From positions 3,122,501 to 3,186,500 of the forward strand of contig NZ_CP050063.1 in NCBI RefSeq assembly GCF_011604685.1: a DNA stretch of 64,000 nucleotides. The letters run 5' to 3'. Both the position numbers and the translations under genes were made by a program. Under the pieces are notes generated by a model. It worked only from the letters and a program-made list of their open reading frames with translations. It was not told the origin of the DNA and searched no databases. Within the stretch, counting starts at the first letter, position 1, and the number at the start of each line of letters is the position of its first letter. Positions 1-9,164 of this stretch are shown piece after piece. This DNA is from Spirosoma aureum. Its GTDB lineage: Bacteria > Bacteroidota > Bacteroidia > Cytophagales > Spirosomataceae.

Positions 1-243
1 GTTAAGCCGAGTAGTCTGGTAATGGGTGAAGGTAAAACCTCCGATCGCTACATCTATGGTGAAGTAGGTCGAGGGCAGTGGACATTCTACGGCGGTCATG
101 ATCCGGAAGGAGCACGCGGTGGGGGCGGGGGTAACTTTCGCAACCCGACGGACCTGAATCTGCATCCTCACTCGCCGGGTTATCGATTGATTCTCAATAA
201 TGTACTCTTTCCGTCGGCCCGGAAGAAGAAACGGAAGACATAA
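1..243 (+). CDS. C-terminal end of a protein cut by the window edge
   Basis: The reading frame is open from base 1 to the TAA at 241-243, so this is the last 80 residues of a gene that starts outside the window. The tail carries a glycine-rich loop, a GYRLILNNVLFP segment and a basic KKKRKT terminus. From memory this resembles the C-terminus of a conserved Bacteroidota protein often labelled asparagine synthetase B-like, but I cannot test that here. A perfect 30-bp inverted repeat follows 7 bases after the stop and probably terminates it. Confidence 0.6.
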   Translation, partial: VKPSSLVMGEGKTSDRYIYGEVGRGQWTFYGGHDPEGARGGGGGNFRNPTDLNLHPHSPGYRLILNNVLFPSARKKKRKT

Positions 244-250
244 TGCCATA

Positions 251-322
251 ACGCTCTATAAGCACAAAAAACCAAAGAGTTGATAGTAATCGACTCTTTG
301 GTTTTTTGTGCTTATAGAGCGT
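251..322. terminator. Perfect 30-bp inverted repeat, probable bidirectional terminator
   Basis: Arms 251-280 and 293-322 are exact reverse complements around a 12-base loop. The A-rich left half and T-rich right half of the stem fit termination in either direction. It directly follows the stop at 243. A 30-bp perfect stem is long for an ordinary terminator, so a small mobile palindrome is an alternative. Confidence 0.7.
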
Positions 323-460
323 AACGCTTTCGCTATTGACCAGCTTTATAATTGTTTTGGCCTTTAAAACAAAGTCGATTGCGGGGGTGTCGTCTACTTT
401 TGTTCCATCAAAACGGCAGAAAATGATCCATACAGAGCCCTGAAAGGCTTTAAACTCTGT

Positions 461-554
461 AGGACTTTGGCTTTGAGCCGTAGAGCTGTGCCACGGTTAC
501 TAATTATGTACAAGCGAACCGTGGCACAGCTCTACGGCTCGAAGCCAAAGTCCT
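461..554. repeat. Dispersed palindromic repeat, copy 1
   Basis: Arms 461-498 and 517-554 are reverse complements over 38 bases with one mismatch, around an 18-base loop. The outer arm (GAGCCGTAGAG) and the GTGCCACGGTTA core recur in the element at 3089-3189, and the core recurs at 26080-26179. The copies are related but not identical, as expected of a REP/MITE-like family. Confidence 0.75.
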
Positions 555-649
555 GCTCTCGACGCAATATAACTGTCGAATTGACTGGTATTTAGCGCAG
601 AAGAGATGAATTACAAAACTGTAGATTACTACGTGGTCGCCGTTGCGGG

Positions 650-949
650 GTGGATGGCTTTCCGGGTTTCATGGATAAGAATTTCATGTTCAATATGACC
701 ATGGAGAAATTTGGTTACCTGACCGGCAGAAGTCTTACCACGTTAAAACGTGATTTTAAGAAGGCATTCAACACGACACCGCAGAAATGGCTTACTCAAA
801 AACGACTCGAACGAGCGCATTATCAGTTGACGAGGAAAAAGCGGAAACCAGTAGAGGTTTATTTTGAAGTAGGTTTCGAAAGCCTCTCGCATTTCTCTTT
901 TGCGTTTAAAAAACAGTTTGGCTATTCTCCTGATTCTTTGATAAAATAG
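650..949 (+). pseudogene. AraC-family regulator, C-terminal HTH fragment
   Basis: About 99 residues match the C-terminal AraC/XylS DNA-binding region: first helix-turn-helix around FGYLTGRSLTTLKRDF and second around EVGFESLSHFSFAFKKQFG. Family members with this domain are normally about 270-300 residues, and no N-terminal sensor domain is readable upstream in any frame. The frame opens with GTG at 650; ATG at 671 is the other option. I call it a truncated relic, although a stand-alone HTH protein is possible. A second, frameshifted relic of the same subfamily lies at 14578-14963. The palindromic repeat at 461-554 lies just upstream. Confidence 0.6.
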
Positions 950-1352
950 TAATTCTGAAATCATCAGATTGACCAACATGACTGGCCTCACCGGTTTCCC
1001 GGTCAGACTACTGTTATCTACTAGCCTACTGTCCCAAATTTGATAGAAAATGTCCCGAATAAGTAAAGCGTCTACAAAAAGTGGCTATACTTTTACGCAA
1101 TAGGTCGCAACAGCCAAATCAGGGCCGATTTCAGGCAGATACCAACGGATGATCGTCGCCATTGGGATAGAAGTAGAACGACTTGATGGCTAATCCATAC
1201 CTTATTGGTTCGGCTTACTGCCAACTAAAAACGGATCCTGCCCGGCTAAGTAGTTAGTTGAAAAAGGTTTTTCAGGCCTTCATTTAACTCGACGAGACTA
1301 CCATGTCAATGTGTAACGGCCTGTTATATTTAGGGTTGAAAACCAGCAGACT
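950..1352. other. Intergenic region without a recognisable gene
   Basis: About 400 bases with no convincing reading frame, tRNA or hairpin terminator. It presumably holds the promoter of the methyltransferase gene at 1353, but I do not see a full TTTG/TAnnTTTG pair. Confidence 0.5.
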
Positions 1353-2021
1353 ATGAGCCAGAAGGGACTATACGTACAATATGGTTGTGGGTTATCGGCA
1401 CCCACAGAATGGATTAACTTTGACACCTCCCCAACTCTACGTATTCAAAAAATACCCTTACTGGGGCGTTTGCTTAAAAATCAGCTTCCCTGCACTTTCC
1501 CCGCCAATGTTCGTATTGGTAATATTATCACGGGATTGCCCGTACCAGCCAATTCCTGTCTGGGTGTGTATAGTTCGCACATACTGGAACACCTATGCCT
1601 GAACGATTTTCGGAAGGCGTTGGAAAATACGTATACCATCCTGCAACCGGGTGGGTTATTTCGCTGCATCGTTCCCGATCTGGAGACGTATGCCCGACAA
1701 TATGTTGCCGAACTTGAATCGGGCGACCCCAGGGCCAGTCACCGGTTTTTATCACCCTGGGGTGAACGCGCCATGCTGGGCGTTGAGAGTCGTCCGCGCG
1801 GGGCGAAGGGCATTTTAACGGCTTTGTTGGGTAATTCGCACCATCTGTGGATGTGGGATCGCCATTCGTTAACCAACGAACTGCAAGCCGCTGGCTTTGT
1901 CAGTATCCGACCCTGTGCATTTAACGACTCAACCGATCCGATGTTTCGCTATGTAGAGGACCCTGACCGCTTTCAGTCGGCGGTTGTGCTTGAATGCACC
2001 AAACAACTAAAAAAGCCGTAA
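1353..2021 (+). CDS. Class I SAM-dependent methyltransferase
   Basis: A 222-residue soluble protein. The N-terminus LYVQYGCGLSAP resembles the glycine motif that binds S-adenosylmethionine, followed by an acidic residue in WINFD. SSHILEHL and LQPGGLFRCIVPDLE match post-I motifs of the Methyltransf_11-type fold, in a class often found near surface glycan genes. The substrate cannot be read from the sequence. It is monocistronic here, with unrelated genes on either side. The start follows an A/G-poor leader with no clear ribosome binding site, which is normal for Bacteroidota. Confidence 0.8.
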   Translation: MSQKGLYVQYGCGLSAPTEWINFDTSPTLRIQKIPLLGRLLKNQLPCTFPANVRIGNIITGLPVPANSCLGVYSSHILEHLCLNDFRKALENTYTILQPGGLFRCIVPDLETYARQYVAELESGDPRASHRFLSPWGERAMLGVESRPRGAKGILTALLGNSHHLWMWDRHSLTNELQAAGFVSIRPCAFNDSTDPMFRYVEDPDRFQSAVVLECTKQLKKP

Positions 2022-2187
2022 GCCGATCCACTATTTTCAGGGCGTTAATCAGCATCAGTAAAGAGACCAATTGCCAACAGTTGTTGCGACAGGTTGAAAG
2101 GATTGACGAAATCACTCCGTTCAGCAACAGTAGGCAATGCTTCTCAATTGCCTTTGGTAACCGTATTCTCTCGAAAAACGCTGATTT

Positions 2188-3090
2188 ATGAACGTAGTCG
2201 TACGTGTGTTCGCCAGTCTTGTCCTGCTTATGATGTCTCTTCCTGTTGTTGCACAGCCAAACGCCAGTAAAGAGGAGTGGATTCCACTATTCAATGGTAA
2301 GGACCTGCGCGACTGGGACATCAAGATTGCCGGGCTTCCCCTGAATGATAATTACAAAAATACCTTCCGGGTCGAAAATGGGGTGCTTCGAATAGCCTAC
2401 GATCAATACAAAACGTTCGATGGGAAATATGGGCACATGTATTACAAAACGCCCTTTTCATACTACATCGTCCGGTTTACATACCGTTTCGTTGGCAACC
2501 AGACACCCGGCGGAGATTCGTGGAATGTTCGCAATAGCGGAGTTATGGTGCATTCGCAGTCGGCTTCGAGCTTATCGCTGGGGCAGACGTTTCCCGTATC
2601 GCTGGAATTGCAATTACTGGGCGGATTAGACAAAGGAGAGCGTCATACCGCCAATCTGTGTACGCCCGGCACACAAGTACACATGGGTGGCAAACTCCGG
2701 GCCGAACATTGCATCGACTCCGATTCTAAAACCTACAATGGTGATCAGTGGGTAACATCGTCGGCCATTGTGCTGGGCGATTCCATAGTCCATCACCTGA
2801 TTGGCAGGGACACCGTTCTGACCTACGAAAAAACACAGGTTGGTGGTGGGTTTGTCAGTCGCGATCACGACTGGAATGCTGGCCATTTCAGCCAGGAAGC
2901 GGCTTCCTATTGGATTAGCCGTGCCAACACACCCCTGAGCGAAGGCTACATTGCTCTCCAGGCCGAAAGCCATCCAATTGATTTTAAAAGCGTTGAAGTG
3001 CTTAATCTGAAGGGCTGTACTGACCCGAAAGCGCTGAACTACAAGTCCTATTTCCTGAAATCAGATAACACCCAGTGTCGATATAAGTAG
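2188..3090 (+). CDS. DUF1080 / 3-keto-disaccharide hydrolase-like secreted protein
   Basis: A 300-residue exported protein. Residues 1-22 form a signal peptide ending VAQP. The mature part opens with EWIPLFNGKDLRDWDIKI, the hallmark N-terminus of the DUF1080 concanavalin-like family, whose members are linked to 3-keto-sugar hydrolysis or glycan binding. The last 25 residues (CTDPKALNY to the final Cys) resemble short Cys-bracketed calcium-loop-like tails common at the C-termini of secreted Bacteroidota proteins. The stop codon is the first part of the palindromic repeat at 3089-3189. The kelch protein downstream is also exported, so the two may act together outside the cytoplasm. Confidence 0.88.
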   Translation: MNVVVRVFASLVLLMMSLPVVAQPNASKEEWIPLFNGKDLRDWDIKIAGLPLNDNYKNTFRVENGVLRIAYDQYKTFDGKYGHMYYKTPFSYYIVRFTYRFVGNQTPGGDSWNVRNSGVMVHSQSASSLSLGQTFPVSLELQLLGGLDKGERHTANLCTPGTQVHMGGKLRAEHCIDSDSKTYNGDQWVTSSAIVLGDSIVHHLIGRDTVLTYEKTQVGGGFVSRDHDWNAGHFSQEAASYWISRANTPLSEGYIALQAESHPIDFKSVEVLNLKGCTDPKALNYKSYFLKSDNTQCRYK

Positions 3091-3189
3091 GATTTTCGCT
3101 TCGAGCCGTAGAGCCGTGCCACGGTTATTACTGATGAGCAAATAAACCACTGTCCGCCGTGCGGTGGCACGGCTCGAAGTCAAAGCCCT
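3089..3189. repeat. Dispersed palindromic repeat, copy 2
   Basis: Begins at the TAG of the DUF1080 gene. It shares its outer arms with copy 1 (GAGCCGTAGAG, GGCTCGAAG) and a 52-base core at 3116-3167 with copy 3 (26102-26153), with only a handful of differences. The arms pair imperfectly because the left arm carries about six extra bases. Confidence 0.75.
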
Positions 3190-3251
3190 GATAAGAAAAA
3201 GTAAGTGTACGGATTTAACCAGTTTCTCAATCTTCCTTTACGTCAAACCTG

Positions 3252-4217
3252 ATGAATCGTTCCTGTCTTTATACACTTGGTCTGCTGATCGGTGGACTTT
3301 CTGCTCATGCACAGTCCTGGCAACCGGTTACTCCGCAAAATACCTGTGAAACCCGTCATGAAAACGCGGCCGCTCTGGTTGGAGACAGCCTGTATGCCAT
3401 TGGCGGACGAGGGATAAAACCGCTTGAGGCACTCAATCTGAAAACATTAATCTGGAAACGTTTACCGACTCCACCGGTCGAGATGAATCATTTTCAGGCG
3501 ATCAACTACAACGGCGAAGTTTATGTAATGTGTGCTTTTGAGGGGAAATACCCGCACGAAACACCCATTCCGAACATTTATATCTACAGCCCTAAAAAGG
3601 GCGAATGGCGCAAAGGACCAGAAATTCCGAAAGAGCGGCTTCGCGGTTCGGCAGGCGTTGTGGTTTACAAAGACAAAATTTACCTGAGCTGCGGAATAAT
3701 CGATGGCCATTGGGACGGCCATGTTGCCTGGCTGGATGAATATGATCCGAAAACCAATACCTGGAAACGACTGGCCGATGCGCCCCGCACCCGCGATCAC
3801 ATTTCAGCGGCTGTAGTCGGCGACAAAATGTATCTGGCAGGTGGTCGAAATTCGACGGCTCGTATCAATAAAGTGCTCGAAACGACTATCGCGGAGGTCG
3901 ATGTCTATGATTTCAAGACCAATCGCTGGGAAACACTGCCAGCCACATCCAACATTCCAACGCAAAGGGCCGGTAGCACGGCGGTTACGCAGGGCGGAAA
4001 AGTTTGGGTAATTGGCGGTGAAACAACACAGCTACTAGCCCATAACGAGGCCGAAGCCCTCGATCCCAAAACCAATCGCTGGACATCCGGCCCGAAAATG
4101 AACCAGGGTCGTCATGGTACACAGGCGGTTGTGTACGACGGAAAAATTTATATTGTTGCCGGTTCGGCCAATCACGGTGGAGGGCCTGAACTGAATACGG
4201 TTGAGGTCTTGAAATAA
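3252..4217 (+). CDS. Secreted kelch-repeat beta-propeller protein
   Basis: A 321-residue protein with a signal peptide (residues 1-20, ending SAHAQ). The rest is built from about six kelch units, visible as repeated GDxxYxxGG, YDPKTNTWKRLADAP and DGKIYIVAG strands. Kelch propellers mediate binding; some bacterial ones are sialic-acid mutarotases, but I see no specific signature for that. It follows the DUF1080 gene after the palindromic repeat and is convergent with the oxidoreductase at 4279-5616. The cargo or ligand is unknown. Confidence 0.88.
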   Translation: MNRSCLYTLGLLIGGLSAHAQSWQPVTPQNTCETRHENAAALVGDSLYAIGGRGIKPLEALNLKTLIWKRLPTPPVEMNHFQAINYNGEVYVMCAFEGKYPHETPIPNIYIYSPKKGEWRKGPEIPKERLRGSAGVVVYKDKIYLSCGIIDGHWDGHVAWLDEYDPKTNTWKRLADAPRTRDHISAAVVGDKMYLAGGRNSTARINKVLETTIAEVDVYDFKTNRWETLPATSNIPTQRAGSTAVTQGGKVWVIGGETTQLLAHNEAEALDPKTNRWTSGPKMNQGRHGTQAVVYDGKIYIVAGSANHGGGPELNTVEVLK

Positions 4218-4278
4218 GCGTTGACTCCACTGGCATCAGGAAAATCTTCTACTGATGCCAGTGGAACTGTCGGTTATC

Positions 4279-5616
4279 TTAAACGGTCGGCAATTGCCAT
4301 GAATTACGGTAGTGCGCCTTTACCAGCTCGTTTGCTTTAGGATTACTGGTAACTGTGCCTGTCGCATCGTCCCAGAATAATTGCTGTCCCAGCCGATGCG
4401 CCATGTTTCCTAATTGTGCGTGTACGGCTACATTACGCCCCACATCGACCGGGCAGTTAGGCTGCTGACGACTTCGAATGCACTCAACGAAGTTAAGCGT
4501 GTGTCTGTCGAGATCTTTGCCATCGCCGAATCGCACTGGCATAGCGGGAGTGAGGTACTTGCCCGCTTCAACCTCTGGCAACACCTCCCACTTGCCCCGA
4601 TCAATAACTACTGTCCCCAGATTACCAATAAAAGCCACCCCGTGATCGCGGTCGTAGGGGCCGCGCCCAGTACCGAGTGATTGCTCCCACGACAGGGAGA
4701 AATTGCCATAATCATAAAGGACCTGCATGGTGTCGGGGGTTTCGCCGTCGTGATCCGGAAAGCCAAATCGGCCACCCATCGCCATCACTGATTTGGGCGC
4801 AGTGACCTGCATTCCCCATAACGCAATATCGATCATGTGGGCTCCCCAATCGGTCATTAAACCACCGGCATAATCCCAGAAATAACGGAAAGTTCCATGG
4901 AAACGGTTGCGGTTGAATGGACGTTGGGGTGATGGTCCCAGCCACATCGCATAGTCGACACCTGCCGGAACGGGCTCATTGGCAACTACCGGAAAGGTTT
5001 TGCCATAGGGCATAAAAGCCCAGGTTTTCACCGACCTGATTTTGCCGATTTGCCCAGATCGTACGAAATCGAGAGCTGCTTTCCAATGCTCACCACTTCG
5101 CTGCCATTGCCCAACCTGCACAATGCGCTTGTGTTTACGAGCGGCCGCCACCATCAGATCACATTCCTCGATACTATTGGCTAATGGCTTTTCTACATAC
5201 ACGTCTTTACCCGCCTGGCAGGCATAAACCGTTGGCAGGCAGTGCCAGTGGTCGGGTGTTCCAACAATAACCGCGTCGATGTCTTTGTTTTCCAAAAGCT
5301 TTCGGAAATCAGCATAGAGCGTAGCCTTCTGACCTGCTGCTGCGGGTAGTTTTGCCAGCTCGGCCGCCCGTTTATTGAGTACGTTCTGATCGACGTCACA
5401 CAGCGCGATACAACGTACACCCTGATTTTTTAGCATCGATGTCAGGTCGGCCCAGCCCATATTGTTACAGCCAATCAGGCCAATCGATACGGTGTCGGCG
5501 GCTGAAAACTTTCGTTGCAGGTCAGTTGCTGTCAGCTCATTCGGAAGCAACGTTGTCAAGCCCGTGGTAACAGCCAGCTGAGTAGAGTTTTGTAGAAATT
5601 GTCGGCGCGTCGTCAT
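4279..5616 (-). CDS. Gfo/Idh/MocA-family oxidoreductase with Tat-type leader
   Basis: A 445-residue NAD(P)-dependent dehydrogenase-like protein. I take the ATG at 5614-5616 because it starts MTTRRQFLQ, a twin-arginine (Tat) leader typical of exported family members; the frame stays open further upstream. The Rossmann motif GLIGCNNMG follows the leader, and the conserved VEKPLANS segment carries the catalytic-region EKP motif. Family members oxidise or rearrange sugars and inositols; the substrate is unknown. Export suggests a role in carbohydrate turnover in the periplasm, fitting the DUF1080 and kelch neighbours. Confidence 0.88.
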   Translation of the reverse strand: MTTRRQFLQNSTQLAVTTGLTTLLPNELTATDLQRKFSAADTVSIGLIGCNNMGWADLTSMLKNQGVRCIALCDVDQNVLNKRAAELAKLPAAAGQKATLYADFRKLLENKDIDAVIVGTPDHWHCLPTVYACQAGKDVYVEKPLANSIEECDLMVAAARKHKRIVQVGQWQRSGEHWKAALDFVRSGQIGKIRSVKTWAFMPYGKTFPVVANEPVPAGVDYAMWLGPSPQRPFNRNRFHGTFRYFWDYAGGLMTDWGAHMIDIALWGMQVTAPKSVMAMGGRFGFPDHDGETPDTMQVLYDYGNFSLSWEQSLGTGRGPYDRDHGVAFIGNLGTVVIDRGKWEVLPEVEAGKYLTPAMPVRFGDGKDLDRHTLNFVECIRSRQQPNCPVDVGRNVAVHAQLGNMAHRLGQQLFWDDATGTVTSNPKANELVKAHYRNSWQLPTV

Positions 5617-5838
5617 GAAAAAAGGTAGTAAGAGCCAGGAGTTAGTTAGGAGTACTACCAAAAGCCAGCGAATCATTTTTTCTTTACGATTCACTGTAAG
5701 TTTTGCGCTAATCGGCAATAGTGGTTGATTGGAAATCTATACAAATGGCCCACATTGTTACGAATAGCTATGATTCAGCTTGCTGATTGGCGATCGACTA
5801 GTTTGTTCTCTTTGTTTGTTATGTCACTTTTTCGGCCT

Positions 5839-6418
5839 ATGCAATTGCCTTCGCACATACCTCAAATCGAACAATTCTGTGATGATGAACTGCTTCGGTT
5901 TTGCCTTGCTAATCCAGAACTGAATGTTGAGCGTGACGAGAACGGCATATTGTTTATTACTAGGTCTTCCCCCACCTTCTAACCAGTTCTAATAATAGTG
6001 AGCTAATTGGCGAATTTGTCATTTGGAATCGAAAGAGCAAAGCCGGGAAGGTCATAGACTCGAATGGTGGGTTTTTTCTGAAAGATAAATCCTTGAAAGC
6101 GCCGGATGTAGCCTGGATTCGTAAAGATCGTTGGGATGCACAGAGTCACGATGAAAAAAATCATTTCCGTACCTGGCTCCTGATTTTGTCCTGGAATTGC
6201 AATCTGATTCTGACAACATCAATGACCTGAAAAGAAAGATGGAAAAATTTATTCAGAATGGTGTTCGGTTGGCGTGGTTAGTGTCAACCCGTGAATAGCA
6301 GACGTATCGTTACCGATCAGGTCAGGAAGTCAGCCTGATTCTTTTCGCCAGTACACTTTATGGAGAGGATGTGTTGCCGGGTTTTGAGACAGTATTGGCC
6401 GATATTCTGGAGTTATAA
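5839..6418 (+). pseudogene. Uma2-family (DUF820) nuclease relic
   Basis: Three pieces in different frames reconstruct a Uma2 protein. Residues around FCLANPELNVERDENG lie in the first frame to about 5974. GEFVIWNRKSKAGKVIDSN through APDVAWIRKDRWDAQSHDE lies in a second frame from about 6000. DFVLELQSDS through YGEDVLPGFETVLADILEL lies in a third frame ending at TAA 6416-6418, with an in-frame TAG near 6297. Uma2 is a PD-(D/E)xK-like family that is often multi-copy in Cytophagales. With two frameshifts and a stop, the gene is dead. Confidence 0.75.
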
Positions 6419-6433
6419 CTTCTTGCTCATACT

Positions 6434-6473
6434 ATAAGAATGCCCCGCCTGATGTCAGGCGGGGCATTCTTAT
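6434..6473. terminator. Bidirectional hairpin terminator
   Basis: Arms 6434-6450 and 6457-6473 (ATAAGAATGCCCCGCCT) pair perfectly over 17 bp around a 6-base loop, between the Uma2 relic and the 3' end of the catalase gene. It probably serves the catalase transcript on the minus strand. Confidence 0.7.
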
Positions 6474-6539
6474 GGCGTGAACGACCGAAAGTTCGCTAAA
6501 CCGGAAAATCGTTGGTGGCGCGGACTTCCGATCCGAAAA

Positions 6540-8156
6540 TCAATACGGTTGGGCCGACTGCGATTCTTCAGCTGCCTGACGGACTCCTTCTGCCTGCGTT
6601 TCATTCGGTGTAGCATGACCGGTGTTGTCCTGTCGAATACCTTCTGCCACCCGACGCCCGTAATCCTCGTCACATTTCGTGAACAACTCGATCATCTTAT
6701 CCTGAACGACTTTATGAGCTGGTTTCAACGCCCCAACCAGGTTATTAATCAGATCATCGCGTTCCCAGTCTTCAAACGACCGATACCGTTCGCCTGCCTG
6801 TTTAAAATCGTTGGTACGCTCAATTTTTTGCCGAACCAGATTCCCGGCAACGTAAGGCGTGTGGTCGGGACCGGGTTTTGTCGATTCTTTCAAGCCACCC
6901 AGTGATGATGGCTCGTAATTGACATGTGGATTTTGCCCCGGTGCGGTGTCTACGATATAGGCCATCTGACCATCGCGCTGGTTGGTTGCCACTCGTTTTT
7001 TCGGTGCATTGATCGGAAGTTGCAGGTAGTTGGCGCCAACGCGATACCGTTGCGTGTCGGAATACGACAGCGTCCGTCCCTGAAGCATTTTATCGTCCGA
7101 GAAATCCAGACCGTCAACGAGTACGCCTGTCCCGAATGCTGCCTGCTCAACCTCTGCGAAATAGTTTTCGGGATTACGATTTAGCACCATCCGGCCAATG
7201 GGTAAAAATGGAAACTGGTCGGTTGGCCAGAGTTTGGTATCATCCAATGGGTCGAAATCGAGTTCGGGATGGTCGTCGTCGCTCATGATCTGTACGCAGA
7301 ATTCCCATTCCGGAAACTCACCCCGCTCAATAGCTTCATACAGATCCTGCGTCGAGTGGTTGAAATTCTTACCCTGAATCTGTTCGGCCTGTTCCTGGGT
7401 CAGGTTTTTGATTCCCTGTTTCGGTTCCCAGTGGTATTTTACCAGAACCCCTTCGCCGGCGTCATTGACCCATTTGTAGGTGTTGACCCCTGAGCCCTGC
7501 ATTTGCCGGTAAGTGGCCGGAATACCCCAGGGCGAGAACAGAAACGTAATCATATGCATGGCTTCCGGCGTATTGCTAATGAAGTCGAAAATACGTTCGC
7601 CATCCTGCCGATTCGTTACCGGGTCGGGTTTGAAAGCGTGAACCAGATCCGGAAATTTCATCGCATCCCGAATGAAAAACACTTTCAGATTATTCCCGAC
7701 TAAATCCCAGTTGCCATCTTCCGTATAAAATTTGGTCGCAAAACCCCGTGGGTCGCGTAGTGTTTCGGGTGAATGGCCGCCGTGAATGACGGACGAGAAC
7801 CGCACAAATACGGGCGTCTGTTTACCTTTCTGCTGGAACAATTTCGCCCGCGTATATTTCGCAATGGGCTCGTTTCCCACCATACCATAGGCTTCAAAAT
7901 ACCCATGGGCACCTGCGCCACGTGCATGCACAACCCGCTCCGGAATCCGCTCTCGGTCGAAATGGGTGATTTTTTCCAGAAACTGATAATTCTCCAGTGT
8001 CGTTGGCCCGCGGCTCCCAACCGTGCGCGTGTTCTGATTATCGCTAATGGGGTGGCCTTGTCGGGTTGTTAGCGTTTGATCATCGGCATTGGCATTGCCC
8101 TTATCTGACTGGCCATTTGCCGGATGACCATTGCCATTCTGGTTTTTCGTTTCCAT
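6540..8156 (-). CDS. katA: Monofunctional heme catalase
   Basis: A 538-residue cytosolic enzyme that dismutates hydrogen peroxide to water and oxygen. The active-site region [15 protein letters not shown] holds the catalytic His near residue 77. [30 protein letters not shown] and the Asn in DLVGNN near 155 line the distal pocket, and the heme-ligand Tyr lies in the [11 protein letters not shown] motif. The length and C-terminal part fit small-subunit catalases. About 45 N-terminal residues are polar, Asn/Gly-rich and probably disordered. It is transcribed alone towards the hairpin at 6434-6473. Confidence 0.95.
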   Translation of the reverse strand: METKNQNGNGHPANGQSDKGNANADDQTLTTRQGHPISDNQNTRTVGSRGPTTLENYQFLEKITHFDRERIPERVVHARGAGAHGYFEAYGMVGNEPIAKYTRAKLFQQKGKQTPVFVRFSSVIHGGHSPETLRDPRGFATKFYTEDGNWDLVGNNLKVFFIRDAMKFPDLVHAFKPDPVTNRQDGERIFDFISNTPEAMHMITFLFSPWGIPATYRQMQGSGVNTYKWVNDAGEGVLVKYHWEPKQGIKNLTQEQAEQIQGKNFNHSTQDLYEAIERGEFPEWEFCVQIMSDDDHPELDFDPLDDTKLWPTDQFPFLPIGRMVLNRNPENYFAEVEQAAFGTGVLVDGLDFSDDKMLQGRTLSYSDTQRYRVGANYLQLPINAPKKRVATNQRDGQMAYIVDTAPGQNPHVNYEPSSLGGLKESTKPGPDHTPYVAGNLVRQKIERTNDFKQAGERYRSFEDWERDDLINNLVGALKPAHKVVQDKMIELFTKCDEDYGRRVAEGIRQDNTGHATPNETQAEGVRQAAEESQSAQPY

Positions 8157-8297
8157 AGTGAAAAGATTAAACGTAGTATCTAGTTAACCACCAGACTTTG
8201 CAGGGTGTTTAGGCAGATACGGAAATTTAATGTACGAAGGGAGCATACTGAACGGGCTGTTCTTTCGGGAAGTTGGCAGGCCAAAAGCTGATTTCTG

Positions 8298-8903
8298 CTA
8301 TTTGGGCAACAGGTCAAATGAGCCGGTGGTCGGGTCGAAATTGTATTGGCGCGGAATACCGGTGGCTAGTTCAACTTTCTCGATGTCTTCGGGGCTGATC
8401 GATTCCAGTTTCATAACCAATGTCCTCAGACTGTTGCCGTGGGCGGCTACGAGCACATTTTTTCCGGCTTGCAGACAAGGCAGAATAGTCGATTCGAAAT
8501 ACGGAATGACGCGGTTATACGTATCGGCCAGGTTTTCGCCATGCGGAGGGCGGTCTGTGAAACCTCGACGCCAGCGGAACACCTGTTCGGCACCGAATCG
8601 TTGTTCGGCTTCGTCTTTATTCATGCCCTGTAAATCGCCGTACATGCGTTCGTTGAGGGCGGCATTGCGTTGGATGGGGAGGTCGGTCTGTCCGATTTCC
8701 TGCAGAATAATGGCCATCGTTTCAATAGCCCGCTGCAATTCGGATGTAAATCCAATGCCGAATCGATCGTCTTTTAGCAGGATTCCTGCTTCTCGGGCTT
8801 CGTGCCGACCCAGTTCGGTTAAGGGCGTGTCTACATTACCAGTGAACCGGTTTTCCAGATTCCACTGGGATTGTCCGTGTCGGACGATGACAAATAAAGG
8901 CAT
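8298..8903 (-). CDS. gpmA: 2,3-bisphosphoglycerate-dependent phosphoglycerate mutase
   Basis: A 201-residue histidine phosphatase-fold enzyme interconverting 3- and 2-phosphoglycerate. The phospho-acceptor motif RHGQSQWN is at residues 8-15. ERMYGDLQGMNKDE is the GpmA-specific segment, and the second catalytic His lies in AAHGNSLR. It is slightly shorter than the roughly 230-250 residues of many GpmA proteins, as in the compact bacterial group. It lies next to the divergently transcribed GAPDH gene, so two lower-glycolysis enzymes share the 8904-9164 regulatory gap. Confidence 0.93.
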   Translation of the reverse strand: MPLFVIVRHGQSQWNLENRFTGNVDTPLTELGRHEAREAGILLKDDRFGIGFTSELQRAIETMAIILQEIGQTDLPIQRNAALNERMYGDLQGMNKDEAEQRFGAEQVFRWRRGFTDRPPHGENLADTYNRVIPYFESTILPCLQAGKNVLVAAHGNSLRTLVMKLESISPEDIEKVELATGIPRQYNFDPTTGSFDLLPK

Positions 8904-9164
8904 GAGGTGGGCGAATGGTCCTGTTTAATACTACTCGTTTGACTCACAAAGTGTTTGCCAATGGATTGGTTCCTGGCTACAGCCATTCCAGTGGCTTATT
9001 ACTTCTCCTCCCCGGCTGATTCTGAGGGGGCACCCTATGAAAACTGATTTTTTTGAAACCGCCACCTGATTTAGTGTGTTGTCAAATTGAGCTAATCTCA
9101 ATTAATCGTGCGTCGGTTGCCGTTTCTAACCGGCGATTTTTCCTTCACATACCAACCAATTATT

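Noticed and set aside
6477..6905. Plus-strand frame next to the terminator after catalase
   Set aside because: Shadow of the catalase 3' end; no start context or homology.
8230..8928. Long plus-strand frame of 232 codons
   Set aside because: It lies opposite gpmA, whose catalytic motifs are complete; the antisense product has no family signal.
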